From positions 100,891,324 through 100,955,323 of the forward strand of contig NC_085046.1 of assembly GCF_963662255.1 (NCBI RefSeq): a stretch of 64,000 nt of DNA, read 5' to 3'. This stretch comes from Cinclus cinclus (lineage: Eukaryota > Chordata > Aves > Passeriformes > Cinclidae). The notes below the pieces were generated by a model. That model ran no database searches. It was not told where the DNA came from and was given only the letters and a program-made list of their open reading frames with translations. Made by a program: the position numbers and the translations under genes. Positions 42,801 through 50,365 of the stretch are shown here, in pieces; the first letter of the stretch is position 1; each line of letters begins with the position of its first letter.

Positions 42801-45800
42801 TTCAGAGTATTCTTCACTGAAGAAGAATACCAAGAAAAAACATTTCCCAAGAAAATGAGGTATATGCAGTTCAGCTAACCATGTGTCTGTCTTTCAGTTC
42901 CCCATGGACTTAAAATCACTGTTCAGTTTTACCTGTAATTTATGTTTCACCACAATGCGAAAACACAACTGGCCAGGAAAGAAATACAGATCAAAGGGCT
43001 CCTTTGATGGAAAGGTTGCAATGATGGACACTTCAAACCAGTGACTTCACAAGACAGACAGCCATGTGGTCACAGCTCAAAAATTTCTCTCATGATAGAG
43101 CTACTTGTTTACATAATAAATATGAATGAATGAATAGGTGATGATGGACCATTAATATGGGGGGGAAAATTGCTTGGCCATCTCTGTTCTTCTCTCAAAC
43201 AGGATACTTTTGTGGACAAAACTATAGAAGGCACACATTTACTTCATCAGTACATTTTTCCTCTTTTCATGACCCCCTTTGTTTGTTCTACTCTCTGTTT
43301 TAGGCTACAGCACTGCAGCTGTTGATGCACACATGGCTTCTGCACGGTGCAGCATTACTGTCTTCAGCAGCATGCTCACTTTACCATGGAGGCCACCTTG
43401 GACATTCCTGGTGAGAAGAAAGCTCCTTAACTGGTTCAACCCAGCCAGGGGTGCAGTTTTGTTTTTAACAGCAGCTTTCCTATTTGTGTTGGGATATGTA
43501 GGCCAGGAAAGCATTACCTATGACAAACATTTTAGACACAAACTAAAAGATTCCCAGTGATCTGTGCTCAGCATCAAAGTGTAATTTCCACAGAGGAAAT
43601 GTCACCCCTTTTACAAATGCAGGCTCACCAGCTTCGGACAGCATTTTCATGCTTGCACAATGCAGGCCAGCAAACGACTTCTTAAGAGCAAGAAAACAGA
43701 GGCAAAAACACAAGGGTGAAGAAACAAAGTCTCAGCTAGGGAAGTTGTGGGCACTATGATCAGGAAAAATTTTCTACAGTAAAAGCAGTTAAGCCCAGAG
43801 ACATAACCCCAGGGAGAAGATCATGGGTTTTTCAAGACAGAGGAAACAAACATGTCAGGAACAAGAAGGGCTTTAGGGAAAAGGGATGACCTCTGAGCCT
43901 CTTCCAATCCTACCTCCTTTGGTCCTGTGATGCACAGTCACAACACAAAAATGTAATAAACAAAAACAAAAGGAAAGGAGTAATGGAGGTCACTTTAGAT
44001 GGTAGTCAGCAAATCACCTCCCAAAGTCTGACGAGTTCTCAAAGTTTCCTCAGGAAGTGACAAAGACAAGAAACTTTGCCTTAGCAAAAGAGATTGCCTG
44101 GCAATCTCTTCTGCGGTTGCCACACACAATTATGTCAGGATTTGGCAGGGAGTTGTAAATCACTCCTCCAGCCCACATAAAGAAAATGTTGGGAGCTAAG
44201 GCACAGGGCACTCAGCAGCCACAGACAGATTAGGAAACCTGGCAGCTGCACAGCCAGCCACATTTCAGCACTAAAGCATGGCTCAGGAGCACAGCAGCTC
44301 CCCTACTTTCGTCTCTCCTCCAGCCCCTCAACAAGGTGCCCACACAGAAACACCAGGCAAATCAAATGAGAGCTACACTCCATTTCACCACAAAGACCAA
44401 GCTGCAGCTAAAACCTGCTCAGACCCAGGAGCAAGTGGCACCTAACACAGGGACTGAGAGACCAGGAAGAGTCAGGGATAACAAGACAGGACTTGGAGCA
44501 GAGCTCAAGCGTTTGCACTCAGGAAGATGAATGCTTTCCACATGCAGATACCTCACTGCCCAGCAGCAATAATTTACTGGAGGAAGTAGTTTAGAAGCAG
44601 GCTTGAGGACACTTGCATGGCAACATACTAAAGAGAGCTGTTCAACTGCACCTCCAGAGCTCCTACACCTGAGGCTGCAAGGCACTGAACAATTAGGCAG
44701 GCATCCTGCTCCTGCTAGCCCACTGGCAAGCTGGAACCATCCCTTCTCAAAGAGCTCTGCAATCAACAAAGCCTTCCTTCCAAACTGACTCACTCCCACC
44801 CTCCCGCTGCCCCAGATTTCCCCTCTTCCTTTCTCTTGCTGGTGTCTCCTCCAACAGCTACAAATCCCATAACCATCATCCGGTAATGCACTACTCCTGG
44901 CTGCTCCAAATCACTCCCACGACACTCACACAGAGTCTTAAAATCCCCAAGATACTCTGGAGGAGGAAGAAATTAAATGCAGATACCCAAATCCCATTTT
45001 GTTAGGTTAATGCTAAAAACCAGAGGCCAGGCTCCCTCCTGGCAATGTGGGGTTACATCCAGGAGCCAATAACCTACTCCCCATCTCCAGTGCAATGGCT
45101 CCAGGCCACTCAGTGACCCTGGAGAACTGCACTGGCCTCTAGGGCCACAATGTGGACCACAGCTCTATTTCTCTATTCCTCTTCACCATCTTCCCATCTA
45201 GACCAATCTGTAGCCAAATGGGGTTTCAGAGCTTGTGGAGAAGCTGGCTTTTCAAACGTTGCATCAGCTGCAATTTTTCCCCATTGGGAAATTCTGAATA
45301 GGCAGGAACAGTCCAAGCCCAGGCCCCCTGCACAGCTTGAGGCCAGAAATTGTCAGTGATCCTCCTGTCTGATCCAGAGGTGCAGCCTAGGGCCGTGTTC
45401 AGAAGTGAAGAGGCATATGGGTTTACAAACCAATTTAATCCATATTTCTAACAAGGGTAAGAACTTGTCTTGGGACTAGGACATATGAGACTCGACTGAT
45501 TATCAAGGGATCTATGACATACAATGCAAATTAACTGGGTCCAGGACCTCCTGAAAAAAAACAGCTGTTGAGGTTTCTTTTGGTAGATGTGAGAATGTAT
45601 TTTTGAGCTGCCATCTAGCTTTCAAGCAGATCAGAAGATTATTGCCTGCATTTGTTCACGCACACAGGTGTGGAGTTTCCCTGCTCTAGAAATGTCTGAA
45701 CTTCCTGAGGGGATTCATCATCTGAAGGATTCCTCTCTTTTGGGAAAAGAGTGTCAATCCCCATGGGAAATGAAATGTCCTGAAAGGTTTTCCAGGATTA

Positions 45801-47464
45801 TGTCCTCTGAAAACTCAGGAAGGAACATCTCACTAATTACTAAGTGACTATAACTACAGACACGTCTCCCTAAGGACTACCACTGCCACCCCATCATTTT
45901 AATGAATCTAAAGAGTAATTGCATACTCCTAGTAACACAGATCTGCATTATAGGTTTCTTTTCCTGCCTTAAAAAAGGTAAACAATTGCCTACAAAACCT
46001 CCAGTAAGTTTTAATGTTATAAAACATCAATAATTATGGACATAAGATCTCATACCACAAGGCACTTCATCTTTATAAAATAACATTTTCTGATGGAGAA
46101 GAAAGCAAGCAAGGACACATCCACATATTCTACCACAGACTCCTCATGTTTGTACAAACCACATTTATTTTTGTTACTATACCATTTTAAAGGCAGGAAT
46201 TCTAACCAAGAATGGAAGAATGGTCACTGCCAAATACTTTGGGTTGAACTCTCCAGTGCCCTGGCACCGCATCCTGGCAAGAACTATTCCAGGGCAAGGT
46301 ACCCACTCCTGCTGGGCTAAATGTCAACACAAATCAGAGAGAACTGGAGCGTCTATTTGTGTTTGGTTTTCAAATGTTCAACTCACTTGGATGGCATAAA
46401 AGCAAATTCACTTTGAAACGCCTTCATTCATGCAGCTTCTCTGAGTGTTTATGAAGATGTGGGCCTAAAGGCAGCCGAACTTGCACCGGGTAATTTGAGA
46501 CGTTTGACTTTTAAAAAGAACTTGTGTACTGGAGCAGCGATGCTCTGCTGGTTACTGTCAGGAGAGGTGGTTCTGCTCTCTGCGGCCGTGTTTGTCCCAA
46601 CTTGGTGGGCAGGCACATTTTGCTGGGAAGCTCCCTGGGCGCCGGGCAGAGAGGGGCAGGCGCAGCCAAAGTGCAGAGCTAAGCACATTGCTGTTCCAGA
46701 TGTGAAACGCACACGCGAGTTCGCCAAAAAACCGAAAGAAGAAGGGGGGGAGGAAAGAAGGGGGTGGGGGGGAAGGAATGGCAAAAAGGACGTTCCTGTA
46801 AGGAGTCGATTCAAAGAAGCGCTGCTGAATAAAGCCAGGCAAGTAACTAAACAAAGCACGGAGCAGCAGCGCAGCGGTGAGACGGGACCGAGCCCCGGGA
46901 AGAAGGAGCCACCCGACACAGTATCCCGGGGTGCTGCTGCTTTACTCCGGGCGGCTCCCCACCGCTGGAACGGGTGGGCAGCAAACCCTCCTCATTGGGG
47001 TGCCCTGGGGGCTCTGGCACCAAAGGGAGCCCTCTGAGGGGGGATGGCTCAGCGCCCGCAAACCCCCGCCAGGGGAGACCCCCAAAGGAGAGCCACCCAC
47101 CACCTCCCCCGGCCCGCTACGCCCTTCTCTCTCAAAAAGTTGAGAAACAAGACAAAAACAACAAGCCCCAAAGGCTCCCCCCGCCCCGCGGAGGCCGGTG
47201 CGCCGCCTGCCAAGTTTCGGCGCGGAGGAATTTTCTGCGGGCCGAGCCCCCCCCTCCTCCCCCGCCCGGGACCGCGGGACGCGGCGCCCCCGGGAACCGG
47301 GACAGCGAGGCTGGAAGCGTTCCCCGGCTCAGCGAGCACCCCAGCGCCCAGAGCCCCCACCTGCGGGGCGAGAGAGAAAGGAAGGGAAAGGATGGGAAGC
47401 GACCCCCCCGGTCGCCCTTACTCACTCCAAGCAGACAGACTTTCAGCTCGCGTATCGCCATCAT
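3790..47464 (-). CDS. RAB31: RAB31 small GTPase gene, exons 1-6 of an expected 7 (3'-partial in window)
   Basis: RAB31 is a Rab-family GTPase of the Rab5/Rab22 branch. It works in trans-Golgi-to-endosome and early/late endosome trafficking, cycling between GDP and membrane-bound GTP forms. The six exons, joined at canonical GT/AG sites, give 163 residues plus one base. They show G1 GDTGVGKS (13-20), switch I T38, G3 WDTAGQ (60-65), G4 NKCD (119-122) and G5 ETSAK (147-151). The N-terminus [13 protein letters not shown] and the [17 protein letters not shown] stretch fit RAB31 and not its paralogue RAB22A, which starts MALRELK and has a different switch I. This numbering puts the commonly mutated Ser and Gln at S20 and Q65, as in the RAB31 literature. 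About 31 residues, including the C-terminal Cys-Cys prenylation signal, are missing because the last exon lies beyond the left edge. No frameshift or stop is seen, so the gene looks intact. Identification relies on recalled family sequences, not a search. Confidence 0.96.
3900..6475 (-). other. RAB31: RAB31 intron 5
   Basis: A 2,576 bp intron between exons 5 and 6. It contains a minus-strand CR1 reverse-transcriptase fragment (about 4560-5040) and a 9-bp stem palindrome at 6352-6370. The rest is AT-rich sequence with nothing recognisable. Confidence 0.9.
4560..5040 (-). mobile_element. CR1 LINE reverse-transcriptase fragment
   Basis: Read on the minus strand this encodes decayed CR1 RT blocks: a [18 protein letters not shown] segment (CR1 has the KAFDTVPH type), then [10 protein letters not shown], then [10 protein letters not shown] with the catalytic DD. 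The blocks lie in different frames with stops between them, so the copy is dead. It is in the same orientation as RAB31. The ends grade into unrecognised sequence. Confidence 0.85.
6476..6582 (-). CDS. RAB31: RAB31 coding exon 5 (residues 92-127, NKCD box)
   Basis: 107 bases, beginning in phase 0 after a GATGTAG acceptor and ending with two bases of Arg127 before donor GTAATA. It encodes [20 protein letters not shown], then the hydrophobic strand IVMAIAG and the guanine-specificity box NKCD (119-122). H95 stands where my recollection of the mammalian protein has Tyr. Confidence 0.95.
6583..8428 (-). other. RAB31: RAB31 intron 4
   Basis: A 1,846 bp intron, AT-rich and without a recognisable repeat or RNA gene. 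Short open frames in it have no coding character. Confidence 0.9.
8429..8500 (-). CDS. RAB31: RAB31 coding exon 4 (residues 68-91, switch II)
   Basis: An exact 24-codon exon, phase 0 at both ends, with acceptor TTTTAACAG and donor GTAAGA. It encodes [15 protein letters not shown] and then VIVYDITKQ: the switch II helix, the YYRGS Rab-family motif and the following beta strand. The FHSLAP start distinguishes it from RAB22A (FRALAP). Confidence 0.96.
10055..10137 (+). mobile_element. CR1 LINE fragment, segment just before the RT domain
   Basis: The plus-strand frame reads [14 protein letters not shown], a hallmark of the CR1 ORF2 region between the endonuclease and reverse transcriptase (usually of the form KKGFFKYIxSKR). 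It is open for about 27 codons, then stops abruptly where the oppositely oriented fragment begins. Confidence 0.8.
10139..10335 (-). mobile_element. CR1 LINE fragment, C-terminal endonuclease region
   Basis: The minus strand translates to [20 protein letters not shown] and VVVAGVPW, matching the CR1 endonuclease C-terminal block (PTRxGALLDLLFTNxEGLVGDV type). It is preceded by [12 protein letters not shown]. It ends next to the plus-strand fragment at 10137, so the two CR1 pieces face each other tail to tail. Confidence 0.8.
14498..14529. repeat. AT-rich dinucleotide microsatellite
   Basis: An imperfect (TA)n run interrupted by TACA and TAGA units, within intron 3. Confidence 0.9.
16994..17024. 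repeat. (CA)n microsatellite
   Basis: About 15 CA units with one AT interruption at 17011-17012, in intron 3. Confidence 0.95.
18542..18623 (-). CDS. RAB31: RAB31 coding exon 3 (residues 40-67, interswitch and WDTAGQ)
   Basis: 82 bases from acceptor TTATTTTCAG to donor GTGAGT. The first base completes Gly40, followed by 27 codons from ASFMTKTV to [16 protein letters not shown] is the G3 box. Q65 is the GTP-hydrolysis residue that is changed to Leu in constitutively active Rab constructs. The [10 protein letters not shown] segment is typical of RAB31; RAB22A has YQNELHKF here. Confidence 0.96.
18624..20775 (-). other. RAB31: RAB31 intron 2
   Basis: A 2,152 bp intron, AT-rich, with two closely spaced A-rich runs at 19870-19900. 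No element or gene recognised. Confidence 0.9.
20776..20855 (-). CDS. RAB31: RAB31 coding exon 2 (residues 14-40, P-loop and switch I)
   Basis: The acceptor is a TTTGATTTTCAG tract ending at 20856 and the donor is GTAAGT-like at 20775. The 80 bases encode residues 14-39 and two bases of Gly40. They contain the rest of the P-loop (D14 to S20, with K19 and S20 for phosphate and Mg2+ binding) and switch I with the conserved T38. [14 protein letters not shown] is the RAB31-type version of this region. Confidence 0.96.
24819..24838 (+). repeat. Poly(A) run
   Basis: Twenty consecutive A residues with a second A-rich run just downstream. No LINE or SINE body was recognised before it, so it may be a simple homopolymer. 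Confidence 0.8.
29280..30338 (-). mobile_element. ERV LTR, probably solo (ERVL-like, passerine type)
   Basis: On the minus strand it opens TGTATTGGGTTTCCATGGCA and ends CCCACCACA, giving TGT...ACA ends over about 1.06 kb. Inside are blocks familiar from abundant songbird LTRs: the CAAGGTTTTGGTAGTGGGGG start, GAGCCCATCAGTGATGG, TGGGATAACATG and AACCCTGCAGACACCAGGG. An AATAAA signal sits at 29471-29466. No gag, pol or env sequence flanks it, so it is read as a solo LTR. No clear target-site duplication is visible. It lies in RAB31 intron 1 in the same orientation as the gene. Family assignment is from memory. Confidence 0.8.
31262..32005 (-). mobile_element. CR1 LINE, 3' end (5'-truncated)
   Basis: On the plus strand it reads as the complement of a CR1 3' end: GGGATCTTAAAGATCATCTA, CCATGGACAGGGACATCTTTC, GGCCTTGAACACTTTCAGGG, TCCTAATATCTAATCC, CTCCTCTGGACTCTCTCCAACAG, and GGGACCCCAGAGCTGGATGCAGC. 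About 740 bp and well preserved. It is in the same orientation as RAB31, with its 3' end at the left. Confidence 0.92.
33752..33945 (-). mobile_element. CR1 LINE 3' tail fragment
   Basis: Starts with ACAGAATCACAGAATTACAG, which resembles the terminal CR1 octamer repeats. The GGGACCTTAAAGATCATCTA and CCATGGACAGGGACACCTTCC blocks follow. A short 5'-truncated copy in intron 1; the right limit is uncertain. Confidence 0.9.
37725..37850 (+). mobile_element. CR1 LINE 3' tail fragment
   Basis: The plus strand shows CATGTCCCTGCCCACGGCGG, GAGCTGGAATGAGATGATCT and TTTCCAACCTAAACCATTA, the last ~100 bp of a CR1 copy. The CpG-bearing CACGGCGGG is unusual for the surrounding intron. Confidence 0.8.
41075..41165 (+). 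mobile_element. CR1 LINE 3' tail fragment
   Basis: The plus strand reads GACCCTGTCCATGGCAGCAC, GGAACCAGATGATCTTTAAG, CCCCTTCCACCTCAAACCAT and a short ATTCCATCGTTCCATG remnant of the terminal repeats. Sequence to the left (about 40620-41075) may be more of the same element but is too diverged to call. Confidence 0.85.
46744..46772 (+). other. G-rich cluster, possible G-quadruplex
   Basis: G7, G5 and G7 runs with short spacers in 29 bases of the plus strand, the RAB31 template strand, about 690 bp inside intron 1 within the CpG island. Structure formation is inferred, not shown. Confidence 0.5.
47426..47464 (-). CDS. RAB31: RAB31 coding exon 1 (residues 1-13)
   Basis: Encodes [13 protein letters not shown] in 39 coding bases, then donor GTGAGT at 47425-47420. 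The exon ends in phase 0 after Gly13, the first residue of the P-loop, so the nucleotide-binding loop is completed by exon 2. There are two tandem ATGs, at 47464 and 47461. The first has a weak context (C at -3, A at +4). The second has a strong one (A at -3, G at +4) and matches the single Met of RAB22A, so either may be used. The exon sits inside a CpG island, and its 5' UTR continues rightwards to an unmapped start site. Confidence 0.95.
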
Positions 47465-47490
47465 CTGCCCGGGGCCCGGCCGCTCCGCAT
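47461..47490 (-). promoter_or_regulatory. Nine-codon upstream ORF overlapping the RAB31 start codon
   Basis: On the RAB31 strand an ATG at 47490-47488 opens a nine-codon frame that ends in TGA at 47463-47461. Those bases overlap the first RAB31 ATG (47464-47462) as ATGA. The uATG has G at -3 and C at +4, a moderate context. If the mRNA starts upstream of 47490, ribosomes would have to scan past it or reinitiate. Whether it lies in the transcript is unknown. Confidence 0.55.
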
Positions 47491-47660
47491 CCCCGGCGCT
47501 CCGCACTGCCCCGCCGAGGCGGCCCGGCCCGGCCCGGCCCCGGCCCAGCCCCGCCGGGGCCGCCCCCGCCGCCGGTCACATGCACCCGGCCCCGCCTCCG
47601 CCCCGCTGCCCCCCGCTCCCAGCGCCGCCGGGCCGGGCACGGGGGGCAGCGAGCCGCGGC
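47465..47660 (-). promoter_or_regulatory. RAB31: RAB31 5' UTR and TATA-less GC-rich core promoter
   Basis: Immediately upstream of the start codon the sequence is almost pure G+C and rich in CpG. It has several GC-box-type runs (CCGCCC, CCCCGCC) on either strand and no TATA box, as expected for a broadly expressed CpG-island promoter. A (GGCCC)n mini-tandem lies at 47521-47540, and a TCACATG E-box/M-box-like site at 47576-47582. The start site cannot be read from sequence. The right limit is set by the CR1 fragment starting near 47690. Confidence 0.7.
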
Positions 47661-47689
47661 CTGCGCTGAGGGGGCGGGGGCAGCGCAGA

Positions 47690-48115
47690 ACCGCCAGAGG
47701 TGGAAGGGACCTCTGGAGAACCTCTGGTCCAATCCTCCTGCCAAGGCAGGGTCACCTAAAGCAGGTGACGCAGAGCACATCAGGTGGGGTGTTGGAATGT
47801 CTCCAGGCAGGGAGACTCCACGACCTCCCTGGACAGCCTGCTCCAGAGCTCTGCCACCTTCCTCCTCGTGTGAAACCTCGTGTGTTCCAATCTATGGCCA
47901 TTGCTCCTCATCCTGTCACTGGGAACGACCGAAAAAGAGCGACAGCATCCTCTTGACGCCCACCTTTGAGATACTTATATACATAAATGAGTTCCCATCC
48001 AGTCTTTTCTGAGGCCCAGAGTCTCTCCTCGTAAGAGAGATGCTCCAGAATCCCTAATAATCTTTGTGTCCCTTCGCTGACCCCCTCCTGGAGCTCCTTG
48101 TCTTTCTTGTCCGCA
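47690..48115 (-). mobile_element. CR1 LINE 3' fragment next to the RAB31 promoter
   Basis: On the plus strand: GGTGGAAGGGACCTCTGGAG, TCCAATCCTCCTGCCAAGGC, GGAGACTCCACGACCTCCCT, CCATTGCTCCTCATCCTGTC and TCCTCTTGACGCCCACCTTT. This is an older CR1 subfamily 3' region, complemented. The terminal octamer repeats are absent. The copy is in the same orientation as RAB31 and ends about 225 bp upstream of its ATG, exactly where the CpG-dense sequence begins. Confidence 0.88.
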
Positions 48116-48975
48116 GGGTAAATATTTGCTGTTGTGAAAAAACAGTCTGTGAGAGATGGCATCACGCAGGGGGCTGTGCATATGCTTGGTTCTACACACC
48201 ATGTGCTGGGGACTGCTCTGGTCCATCTGAATCCATCTTCTTTTTACTTTATTTTCCTTTATTTTTTTTTAAGCTTTTCCTGCTATGTGCAGAAATAATG
48301 GAAAAAAGTAACTCAGTTTTTCTTACCCAATCCAGTAATACACACCCAATTTGGATGAAAATAGTCAACCTCAGGCTAGTAGTAGGATTGCACCCCACAT
48401 ATCACATACCAAATTCAAGTTCATCAGCTCTAAGGCTAGTCCTCTGATATGAGTGAAGAAGGAGCCATAACCACTCTGCTCTTGGTCTGCGAGGTTCTAG
48501 AATTTATGGAGAAGGATTGCACATGATAATCCCAGGAAAGCAAAAGAGTATCATCCACCAGATATTTTAAATCAGAGCCTCTGTTCTGCTTACAGTTTTA
48601 CTTTGGTTTCTTCTTTTTTTTTTTTTTCTTTTTTTTTCCCACTCTTATTTATCAGTTAAAATTGCTATAGGGAATTGAAGAAAATCTTGATTAATCATTG
48701 TGAGATTACTGCCAAGTCATTAGATGCTTCCTGGCAATAAACTGTTGTGGCATTCATTATAACACTAATTAGTTCCACACAGAGTCCTGTACTCACACCA
48801 ATAGGCTGGATGGAGATTGTTTGCCCTTTTCCTAAATTCTAGGTGAAGGAAATACCTGGAGCAGGGCAGTGTTTTCCCCATGGAGGAAAAGCATGTAGTA
48901 TTGCTAGCAGACAGATCAAAGGAGAGGCTCATCAGAGATACAGTTTTGATTTAATTAAGGGTTTGTCTTGTTTTG

Positions 48976-49006
<31 letters not shown>

Positions 49007-49547
49007 GTTTTGTTTTGTTTTGTTTTAGGAGAATTTAGCAGAGAAACCAAAACACAGCAGGTTTTCAGACAACCACTACAGAACATTGTAAGGATTCTGG
49101 CTGCTCATTGCTTTTCCGTACGAATGCATTATGCACTGGAAGTATTTCAATAAGCAAATGGTATATACTCCCTGATGTAGAAAAATTACAGTTTGCACTC
49201 AGGACATTCAATTTAAAGCAGTTTTCTAATTAGTTCTTACAAATTTCAGCCAATAATTAGTTGTAGAAATTGACAGGAGATACAAATTTTTAAGGTTTTG
49301 CACCATCCCACTCCATTCTTTCACTGACATGTTGTGGTTCAGGATCACTTTCCACAGATTCTTTTTGGGGTTTTGTGTGATGTCTTTAAAAATTTCTATA
49401 TCTTTCATGTATCCTATTAGTCACCTATCCCTTTCCTCTGGTCCAGATTTTGTAATTCTTGAAGTCTGGGATTTTTTTCATTACTGTATACCTGAACATT
49501 TATACCATCTGAATTAATTTCAGCAAGACACACTGGAATTAGTTTAT
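48116..49547. other. Upstream flank without a gene, part 1
   Basis: AT-rich flank with T-rich runs (about 48612-48638) and the (TTTTG)n tract listed separately. No exon, RNA gene or intact element is recognised. Confidence 0.7.
48968..49026 (+). repeat. (TTTTG)n pentanucleotide repeat
   Basis: About 11 TTTTG units with one T-expanded interruption at 49001-49007. The short phenylalanine/valine/leucine open frames across it are artefacts of the repeat. Confidence 0.95.
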
Positions 49548-49640
49548 CATGGAATCATAGAGTGGCTTGGGTTGGAATGGTCCCAAAAGATCATCTAGTC
49601 CCAAGCCCCACTGCTATAGGCAGGGACACACATCCATTTT
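49548..49640 (-). mobile_element. CR1 LINE 3' tail fragment
   Basis: On the plus strand: ATCATGGAATCATAGAGTGG, CTTGGGTTGGAATGGTCCC and AAAGATCATCTAGTCCC, which include the terminal octamer-type repeat and the CR1 end block. A very short, strongly 5'-truncated copy. Confidence 0.92.
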
Positions 49641-50365
49641 TCAGACATTAAGACATCTCACCAATTTCAAAGCCATATAATTACATGTCCACTTGCTGTC
49701 TTGACTCAGTACCACCAAAATACAAAACAGTGCCTGAGATATTTGTCCAGGAAAGCAAGTCAGATCCCGTCTTTCATCCTACCCAGGGAAATTTCTCAAA
49801 TTCACACTGTTGAAACAGGAGCTCTCACTAAAAGAAGTTATATCCAAGACTTCAAAAGTTTCTTGTTGAATAGAACAAAATAACTAATTAGCTAGTTGTA
49901 AACAAGCAAATTGTTTAAAACAGCACAAAGATGACTCAGTGAAAGTTGTTCAGGCTGAAACAGCAGAAGGGAGGTTGTTAAGGACAATTTTATTGTACAG
50001 TCAAAAATCTAAAGAGCCAGACAAAAATTAACAACCGGGGGGGGGAAAGTAACATATAGTACTTGTTTAAACAAAGAGCCTCTGAACTACAAAAGCAACA
50101 AAAAAAGGTATCCCCAAAAATTTTGAGTATCCCCAAAATTATGGAGATAAGAAGACAGAAAAACAACAAACAGACATGTTCCAGTATTTAAAAAAAGCTA
50201 CTGGTGTTCATTCTTCCAGGAACTGGCATAATCCTTGTGTTTGTCTGCATGCAAGACACTGTGGTCAGGAAAACATTTTTGCAGAATTGGTCACGTTGCA
50301 GTGTTTTTCAATGGCTGACTAAAAATAAAGGAAAACAAGTCTTTGCATACCAGAAGTTTTCTTTT
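49641..50365. other. Upstream flank without a gene, part 2
   Basis: AT-rich non-coding DNA with a nine-base G-run at 50037-50045. Nothing else recognised. Confidence 0.7.

Larger units (their letters stand above)
20856..47425 (-). other. RAB31: RAB31 intron 1
   Basis: A 26,570 bp first intron, mostly AT-rich non-coding sequence. It contains an ERV LTR (29280-30338), CR1 3' ends near 31262-32005, 33752-33945, 37725-37850 and 41075-41165 (and doubtfully 43880-43940), a 20-base A-run at 24819-24838, hairpin-forming palindromes at 39878-39900 and 44088-44110, and a G-rich cluster at 46744-46772. Its first ~0.9 kb is part of the CpG island. Long first introns are usual places for enhancers, but none can be identified from sequence alone. 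Confidence 0.9.
46550..47690. promoter_or_regulatory. CpG island over RAB31 exon 1
   Basis: A sharp rise in G+C and CpG, densest at about 46860-47680, in an otherwise AT-rich window with few CpGs. It spans the promoter, exon 1 and the first ~0.9 kb of intron 1. Long open frames appear in all directions here because stop codons are rare in GC-rich DNA, so they are not evidence of genes. It is the only CpG island in the window, which agrees with a single promoter. Confidence 0.9.

Noticed and set aside
43880..43940. Possible CR1 3' tail on the plus strand (GATGACCTCTGAGCCTCTTCCAATCC block)
   Set aside because: Similarity to the CR1 end is partial and short. Kept out of the feature list because chance or another repeat cannot be excluded.
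47465..47506. N-terminal extension of RAB31 through an open in-frame stretch upstream of ATG
   Set aside because: The frame is open, but the only upstream start-like codon at 47506 is GTG, with no in-frame ATG. RAB31 and RAB22A proteins start at MMAI/MALR, so an extension is not supported.
46459..48012. Several open frames of 120-320 codons on both strands over the CpG island
   Set aside because: GC-rich DNA lacks stop codons. The peptides are low-complexity Pro/Arg/Gly/Ala, overlap RAB31 exon 1 antisense, and one runs into a CR1 fragment.
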